Positions 26,482 through 35,973 of a DNA stretch of 64,000 nucleotides are shown piece by piece. How positions within the stretch are numbered: the first letter of the stretch is position 1; every line of letters begins with the position of its first letter. Position numbers and translations under genes: made by a program. Source of the DNA: Nonlabens dokdonensis DSW-6 (GTDB lineage Bacteria; Bacteroidota; Bacteroidia; Flavobacteriales; Flavobacteriaceae); assembly GCF_000332115.1 (NCBI RefSeq), contig NC_020156.1, forward strand, positions 1,736,001 through 1,800,000, read 5' to 3'. The notes under the pieces were generated by a model. The model searched no databases, was not told where the DNA came from, and saw only the letters and a program-made list of their open reading frames with translations.

Positions 26482-28179
26482 ATGCGCTGGACTCTTAAAC
26501 CACCACCAGATTCACAAAAACAGGCACAACTTGCTCAAGAGCTAGGTATAGACCCATTTCTTGCAGGTCTTTTAGTGCAACGTGGTGTAGACGCTTTCGC
26601 GAAAGCGAGATCCTTTTTCAGACCCAACCTAGAAGAACTGCACGATCCTTTTTTAATGAAAGATATGGATCTAGCAGTGAAGAGAGTTCAAAAAGCAATA
26701 GGAAACAATGAAAACATTCTTGTTTACGGAGATTATGATGTAGATGGAACGACTAGTGTAGCCTTGATGTCTTCTTTTTTAGAAAGCTTTTATGACCAAG
26801 TGACTACTTACATTCCAGATCGTTATGATGAAGGATATGGAGTAAGTTATAAAGGAATTGATTTTGCTGCAGACAATGATTTCTCGTTAATCATTGCGCT
26901 AGATTGTGGTGTAAAGGCTGTAGATAAAGTTGCTTATGCCAAAGAAAAAGGAATTGATTTTATAATTTGTGATCACCATAGACCTGGTAAAGAGCTTCCT
27001 GATGCGATTGCAGTTCTTGACCCTAAAAGAGCAGATTGTTCTTATCCTTTTGACGAATTATGCGGCTGCGGAGTTGGTTTTAAACTGTGTCAAGCCATTA
27101 CAGAAGCAAATGAATGGGATTTTGACATATTGATTCCATATCTAGATCTTGTCGCTACTGCCATAGGCGCAGATATTGTCCCGATCATTGGTGAGAATAG
27201 AATTCTCGCTTATCACGGTCTTAATGTAATTAATATGAGTCCGCGAGCTGGTTTTGAAGCGATTATTTCTAACTTGAACAAAAGCACGCTTACCATTACT
27301 GATGTGGTTTTTATCATCGCACCACGCATTAATGCGGCAGGAAGAATGAAGCACGGTTTGCATGCTGTAGAATTATTAAAAGAAACCGATCTAGAAAAAG
27401 CAAAGGAATTTGCGGCAGGTATAGAAAACTACAATTCAGATAGGAGAGAGCTGGATCGGTCTATTACCGAAGAAGCTTTGCAACAAATCATAAGCAAAAA
27501 AGAACAAGATAATTTTACTAGTGTGGTGTATGATGCGGGCTGGCATAAAGGAGTGATAGGGATTGTCGCTTCCAGACTTACAGAATCGTTTTATAGACCT
27601 ACGCTGGTGTTTTGTAAATCTGGAGATAAACTTGCTGCAAGTGCAAGAAGTGTAAAAGGCTTTGATGTTTACAATGCCTTAGAACAATGTACTGATTTTA
27701 TAGAGCAATTTGGCGGTCATAAGTATGCTGCAGGGCTCACTTTACTTCCTGAAAACTATGAAAATTTCAAAGCTAGATTTGAAGAAGTAGTTTGTGCGAC
27801 TATAGAAAACAAACATTTAACACCTGAGATACATATTGATTCTCAATTACCGTTAGAACGCATAACGCCTAAGTTTTATAGGATTATTCAACAAATGGCT
27901 CCTTTTGGTCCAGGAAATATGACTCCTATATTCATGACAGAAAATGTGGTCGATACTGGTTATGGAAAATGTGTGGGAAAAAATGAAGACCATTTGAAAA
28001 TAAAGGTGGCTGCTCATAAAGAAGATAAAAATAATTTTAATGCCATAGGATTCAGCCTAGGCAGTAAGTCAGAGCTGATCACAGACGGCAAAAAATTTCA
28101 TATTGCGTACTCCATTGATGAAAATGAATGGCAAGGAAATACCAGTTTACAATTAAGGTTGAGAGATCTCATGTCCTAA
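26482..28179 (+). CDS. recJ: Single-stranded-DNA-specific exonuclease RecJ
   Basis: 5'-3' ssDNA exonuclease of mismatch repair and RecF recombination. The 565-residue protein has the DHH-superfamily motifs GDYDVDG (about 83-89), LDCG (about 140-143), CDHH (about 163-166) and the DHHA1 block with GGHKYAAG, then an OB-fold region. Palindrome copy 8 lies in codons 37-43 and encodes DAFAKAR within the first helical region; the reading frame is intact. Confidence 0.96.
   Translation: MRWTLKPPPDSQKQAQLAQELGIDPFLAGLLVQRGVDAFAKARSFFRPNLEELHDPFLMKDMDLAVKRVQKAIGNNENILVYGDYDVDGTTSVALMSSFLESFYDQVTTYIPDRYDEGYGVSYKGIDFAADNDFSLIIALDCGVKAVDKVAYAKEKGIDFIICDHHRPGKELPDAIAVLDPKRADCSYPFDELCGCGVGFKLCQAITEANEWDFDILIPYLDLVATAIGADIVPIIGENRILAYHGLNVINMSPRAGFEAIISNLNKSTLTITDVVFIIAPRINAAGRMKHGLHAVELLKETDLEKAKEFAAGIENYNSDRRELDRSITEEALQQIISKKEQDNFTSVVYDAGWHKGVIGIVASRLTESFYRPTLVFCKSGDKLAASARSVKGFDVYNALEQCTDFIEQFGGHKYAAGLTLLPENYENFKARFEEVVCATIENKHLTPEIHIDSQLPLERITPKFYRIIQQMAPFGPGNMTPIFMTENVVDTGYGKCVGKNEDHLKIKVAAHKEDKNNFNAIGFSLGSKSELITDGKKFHIAYSIDENEWQGNTSLQLRLRDLMS
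26592..26607 (+). repeat. Palindrome copy 8, inside recJ
   Basis: Encodes AFAKA in frame; the right flank AGATC fits the common context. Confidence 0.95.
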
Positions 28180-28200
28180 GTTTATATAAAGTGCTGATTT

Positions 28201-28953
28201 TTAAAATTGCTCCAGCTTAAAATCTGTACCATCAAAAACACCATAACGATACTGAGTAATCCAGTCGCCTAGATTGATGTAAGTAGAGTTCTCACCTACT
28301 TGAATTTCCATAGGTAAATGTCTGTGGCCAAATATAAAGTAGTCAAAGTGCTCTTCTTCCAGCTTGCGTTTGGCATATTGAGCCAGCCACTCGTTCTCTT
28401 CTCCTAGAAACTTAGCATCATCTTCACCAGAAATTAATTTATTTTTCACCGATAAATGCCTAGCAATGCCTACGCCTATGTCTGGATGTAGCCATTTAAA
28501 ACACCATTGAAAAAATGGACTCGTAAAGATTTTTTTCATCCTTTTATAGCCTTTGTCACCTGGTCCTAGACCGTCGCCATGACCTATAAAAAACTTCTTG
28601 TTATTGAACTCAAATTGTTGAGGTTTATGATAGACAGGAATGCCCAATTCTTCTTCAAAATAACCGAACATCCATAAATCGTGATTCCCAACAAAGAAAT
28701 AAATAGGGATACCGCTATCGGTAATTTCAGCTAGCCTCCCTAAAACACGTACTTGGTGCTTAGGAACTACGGTTTTATATTCAAACCAGAAATCAAATAA
28801 ATCTCCTAAAAGAAATATAGCAGCAGCATCTTCTTTTACTTGGTCTAGCCAACTCAAAAATTTCTTTTCACGTGGCTTGCTCACTTCTTGAGTAGGCGCA
28901 CCTAGATGGTTATCGCTAGAGAAATAAATTTTTTTTCCTTCGGGAATTTGCAT
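28201..28953 (-). CDS. lpxH: UDP-2,3-diacylglucosamine diphosphatase
   Basis: Calcineurin-fold phosphoesterase that hydrolyses UDP-2,3-diacylglucosamine to lipid X in lipid A synthesis. The 250-residue protein has the metal motifs SDNHLG (Asp14, His16), GDLFDF (about 50-55), GNHD (about 89-92), GHGDG and GHRHLP. Asn replaces the second metal ligand of the classical DxH (SDNHLG reads D-N-H), as the motif is DxH with x = N. Convergent to recJ with a 21-bp gap. The long LpxH2-like size is normal for Bacteroidota. Confidence 0.9.
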   Translation of the reverse strand: MQIPEGKKIYFSSDNHLGAPTQEVSKPREKKFLSWLDQVKEDAAAIFLLGDLFDFWFEYKTVVPKHQVRVLGRLAEITDSGIPIYFFVGNHDLWMFGYFEEELGIPVYHKPQQFEFNNKKFFIGHGDGLGPGDKGYKRMKKIFTSPFFQWCFKWLHPDIGVGIARHLSVKNKLISGEDDAKFLGEENEWLAQYAKRKLEEEHFDYFIFGHRHLPMEIQVGENSTYINLGDWITQYRYGVFDGTDFKLEQF

Positions 28954-29231
28954 AGCAGCAAAGATAGCAGAAACGTAAAAAGAAAAACAAAATCAAAAAG
29001 AAAAACAAAACTGGATATGACGTCACGCATATTCTGAGTAATCAAAGTGTATAACTTTTGACCGTAGATCGTGATGTTTTGCTTTTTAAAAAATCCAATA
29101 TTGGTATTATTGAAGCTTACAAACAAGAAATACCATAGGAAAACGCTTTTGTTTAATGTATCGATAGGTCCATAACTTACTTTTCATTTTATTTTTACCT
29201 TTATTTTTTAATACAGAGTATCTTACACTTC

Positions 29232-30368
29232 ATGATTAACAAACGTCTTCTTATTAAAAATTTATTAGCGCATAATGACGAGAATAGTTTCTATGATAAG
29301 AAGTTAAAAATTGAATTGGGCAATAAGGAAGGAAAGGCTAAATTTTTAAAACACATTTGTGCTCTTTCTAATTCTAATCCTAAAAACAACAGTTATGTAG
29401 TCATTGGTATAGACGATGAGACTAACGGAATAGTAGGAGTAGATTTTTTTGACGATTCAAAATTGCAAAACTTAGTCAATGCTTATTTGACTAATGCACC
29501 AATTATCCAATACGAGAATATTTCATTTCCTCATTTGCCAGATGGTAAAGTGGTCGGTTTGATTACTATTAGATCCCAAGATGGACTTACCGCACTACGC
29601 AAGAATATTTGGAAATATTATGGAGGTACGGTTTTCTTTAGAGATGGAAGTATTTCCATGCCTAAAGCTTTTGATGTAGAGATCAAAGACGTGAATTCTG
29701 AGTTGGTGGAGAAAATTGAAAAACAAGCAAGTAATAATATAGAACACACCCTAGATAGTGTCATAGAATTTTTAGATCGTAGAAATGACGGTTTAGAGAC
29801 GCATTATAAGGTTTTTAAGGAGCAGTTTGTCATTTGCTGGTCGGGAAAGGTGAGGTTTAAAAATGATAGTAAGTATTATTATAGAGTAGATATTGAAATG
29901 ATCAACGAGCAAGTGCGACTTTTCTATAGCACGCTAGATGAAGTGCAAATTACTTTTGATGATGATAGTTTTAGCATTCTTGAATTTGTAGAATTAGGTA
30001 TAGGCTTGCAGAAAAAATACCACCCATTAGAACGCCAGACGTTGCGGTTTGCTCCTAATGGTACCTATAAATTGGAGAATAAAATTTTGTTTAATCCGCC
30101 CTATTATGATCGTAAAGTATTGCATCATATTTACAATACTAATCTATCGCTTTTAAATAAGATAACGATCGGTATCAAACTTAATGAGCAGGAATTAGTT
30201 GATTTAAAACAGTTGCCTGAAACCATGTTAATTTGTCAATTTAATAATGTAGGAGAGCCGGTAGATAAGATGAATTTTCACAAAAACTATTTAAAAATTT
30301 ATCCTAAAGTTTATAAATCATATAAAGAAGCTTTACGTGTATTGCGTAAGGTAAAATACAATTCATAG
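29232..30368 (+). CDS. AlbA_2 (Schlafen-type) domain protein
   Basis: The 378-residue protein has an N-terminal AlbA_2-like domain: FYDKKLKIELGNKEGKAKFLKHICALSN followed by YVVIGIDDETNGIVGVD (about 50-70). This domain usually binds nucleotide or nucleic acid and is seen in regulators and defence-related proteins. The C-terminal 200 residues have no recognised domain and no HTH could be seen. It ends 3 bp before the phosphatase gene, so they are co-transcribed. Confidence 0.7.
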   Translation: MINKRLLIKNLLAHNDENSFYDKKLKIELGNKEGKAKFLKHICALSNSNPKNNSYVVIGIDDETNGIVGVDFFDDSKLQNLVNAYLTNAPIIQYENISFPHLPDGKVVGLITIRSQDGLTALRKNIWKYYGGTVFFRDGSISMPKAFDVEIKDVNSELVEKIEKQASNNIEHTLDSVIEFLDRRNDGLETHYKVFKEQFVICWSGKVRFKNDSKYYYRVDIEMINEQVRLFYSTLDEVQITFDDDSFSILEFVELGIGLQKKYHPLERQTLRFAPNGTYKLENKILFNPPYYDRKVLHHIYNTNLSLLNKITIGIKLNEQELVDLKQLPETMLICQFNNVGEPVDKMNFHKNYLKIYPKVYKSYKEALRVLRKVKYNS

Positions 30369-30371
30369 TAA

Positions 30372-31115
30372 ATGAGAACCATTACCATAGGAGACATACA
30401 CGGCGGTTACAAAGCGCTCGTTCAACTCATAGAAAAAATAGATCTGAAAGATGATGATTTACTAATATTTTTGGGAGATTATGTAGACGGCTGGTCACAA
30501 AGTTATGATGTAATTGATTTTTTGATCTCGCTTTCGCGAAAGCGGAAACAAAATAAGCAAACACCACCCATTTATTTAAGAGGAAATCATGATGAATTAG
30601 TAGTTACAAATTTGCTTGCTAAAACACCGCATCCTATGTGGTTAAAACATGGTGGAGAAAGTACATTAAAAAGCTATACAAATAGGAGTGAAGAAGAGGT
30701 AGAAAGACATTTTAAATTTCTCAAAAATGACTTGCTTAATTTCTATGAATATGATGGCAATGGTTTTTTTCATGCCGGATTTCATAATTTAAAAGGTCCG
30801 CATTACGAATACTATTCTAATATCACGTATTGGGATCGTACTTTATGGGAAATGGCTCTTGCTTTAGATAATACATTAGATATAGAAAACGATCGGTATC
30901 CTAATAGATTGAAATTATATAAAGAAATTTTTATCGGTCACACACCTACGCATCGCTGGGATGAATATGAGCCTATGAATGCAGCAAATGTTTGGAATCT
31001 TGACACAGCAGCTGCTTACAAAGGACCATTAACTGCAATGTGCGTAGAATCAAAGGAAATCTGGCAAAGTGATCCAGTACATACCTTTTATCCAGATGAG
31101 AATGGTAGGAATTAA
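30372..31115 (+). CDS. PPP-type metallophosphatase (ApaH/serine-threonine phosphatase fold)
   Basis: The 247-residue protein has the classical PPP signature: GDIHGG (about 7-12), GDYVDGW (about 35-41), RGNHDE (about 70-75) and IGHTPTH near residue 196. These coordinate the two metals; the family covers Ser/Thr phosphatases and Ap4A hydrolases. Palindrome copy 9 lies in codons 53-58 and encodes LSRKR between the second and third motif, lengthening a basic loop. It follows the AlbA_2 gene by 3 bp. Confidence 0.9.
   Translation: MRTITIGDIHGGYKALVQLIEKIDLKDDDLLIFLGDYVDGWSQSYDVIDFLISLSRKRKQNKQTPPIYLRGNHDELVVTNLLAKTPHPMWLKHGGESTLKSYTNRSEEEVERHFKFLKNDLLNFYEYDGNGFFHAGFHNLKGPHYEYYSNITYWDRTLWEMALALDNTLDIENDRYPNRLKLYKEIFIGHTPTHRWDEYEPMNAANVWNLDTAAAYKGPLTAMCVESKEIWQSDPVHTFYPDENGRN
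30529..30544 (-). repeat. Palindrome copy 9, inside the phosphatase gene
   Basis: Read in a frame different from copies 2, 3, 4, 8 and 12: it encodes SLSRKR. Flanks GATCT and GGAAA give the reverse orientation of the common context. Confidence 0.95.
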
Positions 31116-31211
31116 ATTACCTTTGGTCTTACCCATTCAATAAATCTATTATCTGCTTTAGCTCGACTCAATGATTTAATCAACCTTTCTATAATTTTAT
31201 TCTCTTATTCA

Positions 31212-32393
31212 ATGAAAAATATTCAAATCCTTTTTATAATTCTTGCAGTTTATTTCTCTCAACAGGCCTATGCTCAAATTTCCTTTAAAAGAGGATACTT
31301 TATTAATAATTCAAATCAAAGAACGGAATGTTTGATTAGGGATGTAGATTGGAAAAACAACCCCACTGAATTTGATTACAAGAGTTCTGATAATGATGTT
31401 ACAGAAGTAATCACTATGAACAACGTTAAAGAATTTGGAATTTATGATATTTCAAAATACGTTAGATCGCAAGTTCAAATTGACAGATCCAGTAGCGTTT
31501 TTAATTTAATGGATAACAATAAAGAACCAAATTTTAAAGAGGAAGAAGTGTTTCTAAAAGTGCTCTTGGAAGGAGATGCTAACTTATATTCCTATAACGA
31601 TAAAAGCTTAAATAGATATTTTTTCAATATTGGTTCAAATGATATATCTCAATTAATCTATAAAAAATATAAAACTGTTGAAGATGAAATAGGAACCAAT
31701 AATGATTTTAGAAGACAGCTATTTATAGATCTTAAATGTTCCACGATCTCAGTAAATGATGTGGAAGACTTAGGTTATTATAAAAGCGATCTTTTAAAGT
31801 TATTTAAAAAATATAATAGCTGTAAAGAATCCAGCTATGTTGTTTACGGTAAAAAGAAAAATTCTAATCTAATTCACCTTAACGTAAGACCAGGTTTAAA
31901 CAGCTCTTCTTTATCCATTAAAAATGATCTCGCAAACTCAAGAGATTTAGATTACGGTACTAAAACAACAGTACGGATAGGATTAGAATTAGAATTAATT
32001 CTAGGATTTAATAATAATAAATGGGCGATAATACTAGAGCCTACTTATCAATACTACAATTCTGATCCAGACATTCCTAATCGTTCCAATACCGAGGCAA
32101 ACTACCAGTCTATTGAGTTTCCTATAGGTTTGAGGCATTATTTATTTTTAAATGAAAAATCAAAAGCCTTTGTAAACGGTTCTTTTCTTTATGATTTCCC
32201 ATTAGACTCGCAAGTTAGAAGGCTAGATGTTTCTTCTGATTTTAATCTGGCATTTGGTATAGGGTACAAATATAGCGACACCTATAGTTTAGAATTACGT
32301 TACCATACAAGTCGTGACCTATTAAGAGATTTCCCTTCTAATGAATCAGATTACAATACTATATCTATCATCTTTGGGTATTCCATTTTTTAA
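31212..32393 (+). CDS. Hypothetical secreted/outer-membrane protein
   Basis: The 393-residue protein has a signal peptide ending AYAQ and a C-terminal half with porin-like alternating strands (from about VYGKKKNSNLIHLNVRPG to FGYSIF, the last residue aromatic), suggesting an outer-membrane beta-barrel domain. The first ~200 residues (KRGYFINNSNQRTECLIRD) look like a periplasmic or surface domain of unknown family, typical of Flavobacteriia. No partner genes are evident. Confidence 0.6.
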   Translation: MKNIQILFIILAVYFSQQAYAQISFKRGYFINNSNQRTECLIRDVDWKNNPTEFDYKSSDNDVTEVITMNNVKEFGIYDISKYVRSQVQIDRSSSVFNLMDNNKEPNFKEEEVFLKVLLEGDANLYSYNDKSLNRYFFNIGSNDISQLIYKKYKTVEDEIGTNNDFRRQLFIDLKCSTISVNDVEDLGYYKSDLLKLFKKYNSCKESSYVVYGKKKNSNLIHLNVRPGLNSSSLSIKNDLANSRDLDYGTKTTVRIGLELELILGFNNNKWAIILEPTYQYYNSDPDIPNRSNTEANYQSIEFPIGLRHYLFLNEKSKAFVNGSFLYDFPLDSQVRRLDVSSDFNLAFGIGYKYSDTYSLELRYHTSRDLLRDFPSNESDYNTISIIFGYSIF

Positions 32394-32478
32394 AAGCTCA
32401 CTAAAATTTATTTCCTTAGAATAAATTGTAACGTTAGTTGCTTAATGCATACGTATAAAGAGGTGTGAGAATTTATTC

Positions 32479-32494
32479 CGCTTTCGCGAAAGCG
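32479..32494 (+). repeat. Palindrome copy 10
   Basis: In the 151-bp gap before the SPFH gene, with the complete TTC/AGAT flanks. Confidence 0.95.
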
Positions 32495-32544
32495 AGATTA
32501 TTCTAAAATTACTACCTTAGAAACCTAATTATAAAACAACAACC

Positions 32545-33687
32545 ATGGGCATATTTGATAAAATTAAGGAAAAACTAAGTCATGAATTTATTGACATAGT
32601 TGAATGGCTAGACTACACAGACGATACCATTGCACATAGATTTGAGCGCTATCAAAACGAGATTAAAAACGGAGCAAAACTAATCGTAAGAGAAGGTCAA
32701 ATGGCCGTTTTTATAAATGAAGGTCAGTTAGCAGATGTTTTTAAACCAGGAACCTACGACCTTACAACTCAAAACCTACCTATTCTTTCTACCTTGAAAG
32801 GATGGAAATATGGATTTAACTCGCCTTTTAAAGCTGAGGTCTATTTTGTAAACACAACTTTATTCACTGACGAGAAATGGGGAACTAAAAATCCTATTAC
32901 GTTAAGTGATGATCGTTTTGGTCTTGTTGAAATACGTGCCTTCGGCACCTATGCTTTTAAAATTGAAGACGCTGGTAAATTCATCATAGACATTGTAGGA
33001 ACCGATAATAATTTTACCAACTTTGAGATTAATGAGCATCTTAAAAGTTTAATTGCTACACGATTTACCGATACCGTAGGAGAAGCAAATCTTCCTATTG
33101 AATTATATGCAGCAAACACTTCTGAGCTTTCTGAGACTTGTCAAGAAGTAATGAAGCCAGAGTTTTCTAGCGTAGGAATTTCTTTAGAAAAATTCTATAT
33201 CGAGAATGTTTCTATGCCAGAAGAACTCAAGAAAGAGATTTTTGAATACAGTCGTCTGGATAAAATTGATCTTGATAAACTGACTCGATTTAAAACTGCC
33301 AAAGCCATAGAAGCAGCTGCTCACAATGAAGGAGGAACTGCAGGCGCAGGAATGGGAATGGGAATGGGATTTGCACTTGCTCAACAAATGGGAGGAATGA
33401 TGTCACCACAAATGGGACAACAACAGCAAATGCCACAACAACAGCAAAATCAACCGGCCGCAATGCCGCCACCTATGCCTCAGGCAGTGCAATATTTTTA
33501 TGCTTTGAATGGTGCGCAATCTGGACCAGTATCTTATGAACAACTGCGATCTTACTTTGCTAGTCGTACGATAAATAAAGATACCTTAGTCTGGAAAGCT
33601 GGTATGGAAGGCTGGAAGGCGCTAAGCGATGTAGAAGAGTTGAAAGGTTTCCTAGGAGGCAATACTCCGCCGCCATTGCCTATGTAA
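32545..33687 (+). CDS. SPFH-domain protein with C-terminal GYF_2 domain
   Basis: The 380-residue protein begins with a YdjI-like SPFH/virion-core domain (about 25-240: IVREGQMAVFINEGQLADVF, then the helical FTDTVGEANLPIE block). A low-complexity linker rich in Gly, Met, Gln and Pro (about 255-315) leads to a GYF_2 domain (YALNGAQSGPVSYEQLRSYF and KAGMEGWKAL, about 316-375), a Pro-rich-peptide or membrane-scaffold module, and a PPPLPM end. SPFH proteins assemble on membranes. The next genes carry a macro domain and a zinc-ribbon membrane protein, which may work with it (inference). Confidence 0.88.
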   Translation: MGIFDKIKEKLSHEFIDIVEWLDYTDDTIAHRFERYQNEIKNGAKLIVREGQMAVFINEGQLADVFKPGTYDLTTQNLPILSTLKGWKYGFNSPFKAEVYFVNTTLFTDEKWGTKNPITLSDDRFGLVEIRAFGTYAFKIEDAGKFIIDIVGTDNNFTNFEINEHLKSLIATRFTDTVGEANLPIELYAANTSELSETCQEVMKPEFSSVGISLEKFYIENVSMPEELKKEIFEYSRLDKIDLDKLTRFKTAKAIEAAAHNEGGTAGAGMGMGMGFALAQQMGGMMSPQMGQQQQMPQQQQNQPAAMPPPMPQAVQYFYALNGAQSGPVSYEQLRSYFASRTINKDTLVWKAGMEGWKALSDVEELKGFLGGNTPPPLPM

Positions 33688-33768
33688 AATTTTAAATGAT
33701 ACTGTGTAAATTCTATTTATCTATTTATCTATTTTCTGTAACACTAAAAGAAAAAACAAAGCTGCGAT

Positions 33769-34224
33769 TTGAAAAAAGTAAAGGGAGATTTAATTGAGTT
33801 GGCAATCAGTGGAGAATTTGATTTAATAATTCATGGCTGCAATTGTTTTTGTACCATGGGTGCAGGGATTGCCAAAAGTATAAAAGAGAAATTCCCAGAG
33901 GCTTACAAAGCCGATTTACAAACAACAAAAGGTGATCATACAAAACTTGGTACGATCACGTTTGCTGAATCGGAAACATATAATGGAAAATTAATTGTGA
34001 TTAATGGATATACTCAATTCAACTGGAGAGGAACTGGAAGGAAGGTTGACTATGATGCAATTCGAAAGGTTTTCGGTAATGTCAAACAAAAATTTTCTGG
34101 AATGAGAGTTGGCTATCCAGCAATAGGAGCTGGACTTGCAGGTGGTAATTGGAATATTATTTCCAGAATTATCGATCAAGAATTAGAGGGAGAAGATCAC
34201 ACTTTTGTAGATTACAAGAAATAA
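33769..34224 (+). CDS. Macro-domain protein
   Basis: The 151-residue protein is a single macro domain (about 1-150): VKGDLIELA, HGCNCFCTMGAGIAKSI and YPAIGAGLAGGNW match the ADP-ribose-binding loops. Such proteins bind or hydrolyse ADP-ribose derivatives. The reading frame starts with TTG at 33769; no better in-frame ATG gives a complete domain. It is in a plus-strand row with the SPFH-GYF gene and the zinc-ribbon gene. Confidence 0.88.
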   Translation: MKKVKGDLIELAISGEFDLIIHGCNCFCTMGAGIAKSIKEKFPEAYKADLQTTKGDHTKLGTITFAESETYNGKLIVINGYTQFNWRGTGRKVDYDAIRKVFGNVKQKFSGMRVGYPAIGAGLAGGNWNIISRIIDQELEGEDHTFVDYKK

Positions 34225-34290
34225 TATGCAAAAAGGTAATCAGTAATTCACATCCATTATATTAAAAAACCTTGTAACTAATAAAACTGT

Positions 34291-35388
34291 TTGAAAGAAA
34301 CCAATTCCATAAATTCCGAACGTAAAAAATCCTGTGTCAATTGTGGGGCAGAGCTCACTTATGAGCCAGGCACGGATTTGATAACTTGTGATTATTGCGG
34401 TCATAAAGAGGTGATCGAAGAGTCGCAACAACCTTTTCAGGAATTAGAACTTAATAAATACATGCAGGAAATGGGTGCGCAATCGCACTCTATGGAAATC
34501 ACCATGTTGCATTGTAAAAACTGTGGTGCAAATCAGCATATAGAAGAAAGTTATAAATCTTTGCACTGTGTCTATTGTACCATGCCGCTTATTGTAGAAG
34601 ATGCTTATAAAGATGACTGGATCTTGCCAGGTGCAGTAATTCCGTTTGCTTTTAAACAAGATAAAGCACATCAAATATTTAAGAAATGGGTTGCTGGTTT
34701 ATGGTGGGCACCTAATAATTTGCAAAGAGCCAGCCTTAGTGCCGAAAATACAAAAGGTCTTTACGTTCCTTATTGGACTTTTGATGCTGAATTAGATGCA
34801 CAATACACTGGTCAGCGAGGAGAATATTATTATGTAACACGAACTACAGGTTCTGGTAAAAACAAAAGAACCACAAGAGAGCGTCGTACGAGATGGTATC
34901 CAGCGCAAGGTGCGGTTGCTGGTTTTGTAGATGACACACTTGTAAAAGCATCAAAACAAAAAGGTGGGCAAATACCATCTAAAATAGCAGCATGGAACCT
35001 AACCGATCTCAAAACATTTGACACCAGATTTCTTGCAGGCTACGTGACTGAAAAATATACCATACCACTTAAAGACGGGCATGTCGATGCAAAAGAGAGA
35101 GCGAGAGAAATAGCGAGTAATTGGGTGAGACGTGATATAGGTGGCGATACCCAGCGCATTAGCAGTTTAGCTATGCAATTGAGTGAAGAAACTTTTAAAC
35201 ACATTTTATTACCGGTTTACATAAGTTCTTACAAGTTTAATAGCAAGCGTTATAATTTTTACGTGAATGGTCAGACTGGTAAGATTCATGGGACAAGACC
35301 TTACTCGTTCTGGAAGATATTCCTAGCGGTAGTTGCTGCTTTAATAGTAATAGCTGCGGTAATTTACTTTATTGATAGGAACAAGTAG
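34291..35388 (+). CDS. Zinc-ribbon membrane protein
   Basis: The 365-residue protein has two zinc-ribbon cysteine clusters at the N-terminus (CVNCGAELTYEPGTDLITC with CDYCG, about 15-37, and CKNCGANQHIEES with CVYC, about 72-95), a beta-rich middle and a C-terminal transmembrane segment (IFLAVVAALIVIAAVIYFI, about 342-360). It resembles the 'TFIIB-type zinc ribbon / PriA-like' proteins often next to SPFH-GYF genes, but is not a helicase: no motor motifs are present. Start is a TTG. Function unknown. Confidence 0.75.
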   Translation: MKETNSINSERKKSCVNCGAELTYEPGTDLITCDYCGHKEVIEESQQPFQELELNKYMQEMGAQSHSMEITMLHCKNCGANQHIEESYKSLHCVYCTMPLIVEDAYKDDWILPGAVIPFAFKQDKAHQIFKKWVAGLWWAPNNLQRASLSAENTKGLYVPYWTFDAELDAQYTGQRGEYYYVTRTTGSGKNKRTTRERRTRWYPAQGAVAGFVDDTLVKASKQKGGQIPSKIAAWNLTDLKTFDTRFLAGYVTEKYTIPLKDGHVDAKERAREIASNWVRRDIGGDTQRISSLAMQLSEETFKHILLPVYISSYKFNSKRYNFYVNGQTGKIHGTRPYSFWKIFLAVVAALIVIAAVIYFIDRNK

Positions 35389-35396
35389 GATGAGGT

Positions 35397-35418
35397 TTCC
35401 GCTTTCGCGAAAGCGGAA
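35397..35418. repeat. Palindrome copy 11, extended to 22 bp
   Basis: The core at 35400-35415 is flanked symmetrically (TTC before, GAA after), so the perfect palindrome is 22 bp, the longest in the window. It lies just after the zinc-ribbon gene. Confidence 0.95.
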
Positions 35419-35458
35419 TTATTCTTATAAAAAATGAATTATCTAAAGTTGATAACTA

Positions 35459-35953
35459 ATGAGCAGATTTATAATTATTGTGTTTTCACTTTTCATTAGC
35501 TCAGGTGTTTATGCTCAAAATTACAAAGTAAAAATATCCGAACTAGAGAAGACATTTAGAAAAAGTATTGAGCAAGATTCTAAGAGAAGTATCAGAACGC
35601 TTTCAAATCCTTGGGTTATAAATAATACAGATAGTTTATTCTTTAAATCAGATATCGTTAAACTAATAAATCCTAAAACTCAATTTCAATTTGATTTTTG
35701 CAAGAAAATAAATTGGTCATTCTATAAAAAAGATAAATTTTATCAGGTTGAATCACAAGATTGTCAAGAACCAACTACTGCCAAAGTAGCAGATGAAAAT
35801 AGTTGACATTGGATGACTTTATCAAAAACTGAAGCAGGATTAATTTTGAAAATTTATAATTTAAAAGGCTTGGTAAGTCAATATTTAGTTTTGTCAATCA
35901 AAAGAAATGATGTAGTAGATGAAATTTTGCTGAAAAGAATGAGTAAAATCTAA
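35459..35953 (+). pseudogene. Small secreted protein gene interrupted by an in-frame TGA
   Basis: The first ORF (35459-35806, 115 residues) starts with a signal peptide ending VYAQ and stops at TGA 35804-35806. In the same frame, reading continues without a gap from 35807 to TAA at 35951-35953, adding 48 codons (HWMTLSKTEAGLIL, then VLSIKRNDVVDEIL). A single TGG-to-TGA change would explain it. Programmed readthrough or a sequencing error are alternatives. No domain was recognised. Confidence 0.5.
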
Positions 35954-35973
35954 TTCTGGCTGACTAAAATGAT

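Noticed and set aside
28902..29126. 74-codon ORF upstream of lpxH, overlapping its start
   Set aside because: AT-rich, Phe/Leu-rich, overlaps lpxH out of frame and has no clear features.
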